Assembly: GCA_007922305.1 (NCBI GenBank) | Contig: ML677326.1 | Coordinates: forward strand, 56,104,785-56,168,784 | Length of the DNA: 64,000 nt | Source: Dermatemys mawii | Taxonomy: Eukaryota; Chordata; Testudines; Dermatemydidae | Direction of reading: 5' to 3' | In this document: positions 63,389 to 64,000 of the stretch, piece after piece | How the letters are laid out: every line of letters starts with the position of its first letter | Position numbering within the stretch: the stretch's first letter is position 1 | The notes under the pieces: generated by a model | The model's input: only the letters and a program-made list of their open reading frames with translations | What the model was told of the DNA's origin: nothing | Databases searched by the model: none | Translations under genes and position numbers: made by a program

Positions 63389-63474
63389 TGATAAGCCTCC
63401 CACCCTCCAGCCCCATAGAGCTGTTGAAAACCCGTTCCCTTGCTCTGCTCAGCGATAAGCCTCCCGCCCTCCTT
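63356..63474 (+). repeat. 64-bp tandem duplication at the end of the transposase
   Basis: GCTGTTGAAAACCCG starts at 63356 and again at 63420, and about 53 bp of each unit agree. The transposase stop TAG lies in the first unit; the second unit reads CAG at the same place. Confidence 0.9.
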
Positions 63475-63499
63475 ATCCCCTCCCCCCATTTGCAGAGTA

Positions 63500-63505
63500 A
63501 ATAAA
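63500..63505 (+). terminator. Polyadenylation signal of the transposase gene
   Basis: AATAAA about 110 bp after the transposase stop, on the same strand and just before the convergent gene, is in the right place for a 3' end signal. Confidence 0.55.
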
Positions 63506-63671
63506 TTCACTTTTTTAAAAAGCATGCATTCTTTAATGATTCTTCACAAACAAAGGGGAAAACTGGCAAGATAGCCCAGAAGGGGTGGGTGAGGAGGAAA
63601 ACCAGTCAGTGCAGTGGATGGGGAGAGGCGGGGACAAAGACACAGCACATTTTTAAAACTTTTCTGATAAA

Positions 63672-64000
63672 CTAAACCACATGCTGCTTGTGTTGTATTG
63701 TGGAGTAGAGGGGGTCGGTTCCCGGAGCCACACCCCCCCCCCACGTTCTCACCCCGCATCTGGATGGGGAGGCAATGGAACTTGGGGAGGAGGAGAGATG
63801 GTTACACAGAGGCTGCAGGGGCAATCTTTGGTCCTGCTGAAGCTCCATCAGACACCGGAGCATGTCACTTTGATCTTCCATTATCCGCAGCATTGCTTCC
63901 ATTCTTCTTTCTTCCCGCTCCTGCCATCTCTCTTCCCGTGCTGCTACTGCTTCCCTGGACTCTAAAAGGCTTTGCCTCCATGTGCTCTGGGACTCTAAAA
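63672..64000 (-). CDS. Myb/SANT-like Harbinger helper protein, C-terminal part
   Basis: The minus-strand frame is open from the window edge to its stop at 63672, about 109 codons. It reads SLLESREAVAAREERWQERE, then RRMEAMLRIMEDQSDMLRCL and a Pro/Ser-rich tail. The Glu/Arg-rich stretch is a predicted coiled coil, which fits the C-terminal half of the Myb/SANT (trihelix-like) protein that Harbinger elements encode beside their nuclease. That protein binds the element ends and brings the transposase to the nucleus. The DNA-binding domain itself lies outside the window. Convergent orientation to the transposase gene supports the call. Whether the whole gene is intact cannot be seen. Confidence 0.65.
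   Translation of the reverse strand, partial: LESQSTWRQSLLESREAVAAREERWQEREERRMEAMLRIMEDQSDMLRCLMELQQDQRLPLQPLCNHLSSSPSSIASPSRCGVRTWGGGVAPGTDPLYSTIQHKQHVV

Larger units (their letters stand above)
61747..64000 (+). mobile_element. PIF/Harbinger transposon, right end outside window
   Basis: The left end GGGTATGTGTACACTAC follows a TAA triplet (61744-61746), as expected for the TWA target of Harbinger. It carries two convergent genes, a HARBI1-like transposase (plus) and a Myb/SANT-type helper (minus), the standard Harbinger pair. The element is more GC-rich than its surroundings. The subterminal region 61747-62068 repeats TCGATT motifs. The right terminal repeat and second target copy must lie beyond 64000. 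Confidence 0.85.

Overview
The window looks like repeat-rich, AT-rich vertebrate DNA, intergenic or deep intronic. I found no host exon chain, tRNA, rRNA, operon or CRISPR array. The mix of CR1 LINEs in both orientations, many Harbinger-type MITEs, solo LTRs and old MIR/L3-like SINE or LINE tails points to a sauropsid, most likely a turtle. That call rests on recognising repeat families, not on a database search.

Layout. 0-15 kb: a clean solo LTR (973-1897, 5-bp target duplication ATCAC), a pyrimidine-rich tract (about 3.0-4.1 kb), a Harbinger MITE remnant (6.5 kb), a duplicated 80-bp segment (12.7 and 13.7 kb) and a minus-strand CR1 3' end (14.5-15.1 kb). 15-30 kb: a non-LTR retrotransposon whose 5' part is inverted relative to its 3' part (18.8-20.05 kb), a SINE plus a CR1 tail (21 kb), a GC-rich block (21.6-22.1 kb), the largest CR1 copy (25.8-27.9 kb) and an LTR-like block (28.1-28.6 kb). 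30-41 kb: Harbinger MITEs with strong hairpins (33.2-33.5, 35.1-35.9 kb), another CR1 tail (36.8-37.3 kb) and an unclassified repeat. 41-61 kb: two almost identical copies of a DNA transposon with CACTG termini and 3-bp target duplications (41011-42998 and 58694-61245). Between them lie a minus-strand solo LTR (50175-50984, duplication CTAGT), a MITE and weak repeats. 61.7 kb to the end: a two-gene PIF/Harbinger transposon that runs off the window.

The CACTG element is the most interesting object. Each copy encodes on the minus strand one long frame of about 560 codons with an N-terminal Cys/His-rich domain, a middle part with a D/N-x(n)-G-x(n)-C-x2-C pattern, and a C-terminal DEHGERFHQD motif. 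Termini, target-site length and motif layout suggest a CACTA-like (CMC) DDE transposase of a family I cannot name. Both copies share an in-frame TGA, which suggests that an already broken lineage was mobilised in trans. Copy 1 contains the only assembly gap (10 N), and about 571 bp present in copy 2 are missing there.

The Harbinger element carries a HARBI1-like transposase with one nonsense codon and a first catalytic Asp changed to Glu, facing the C-terminal part of a Myb/SANT-type helper gene on the other strand. Its terminal sequence resembles the ends of the window's MITEs, so elements like it may have moved them.
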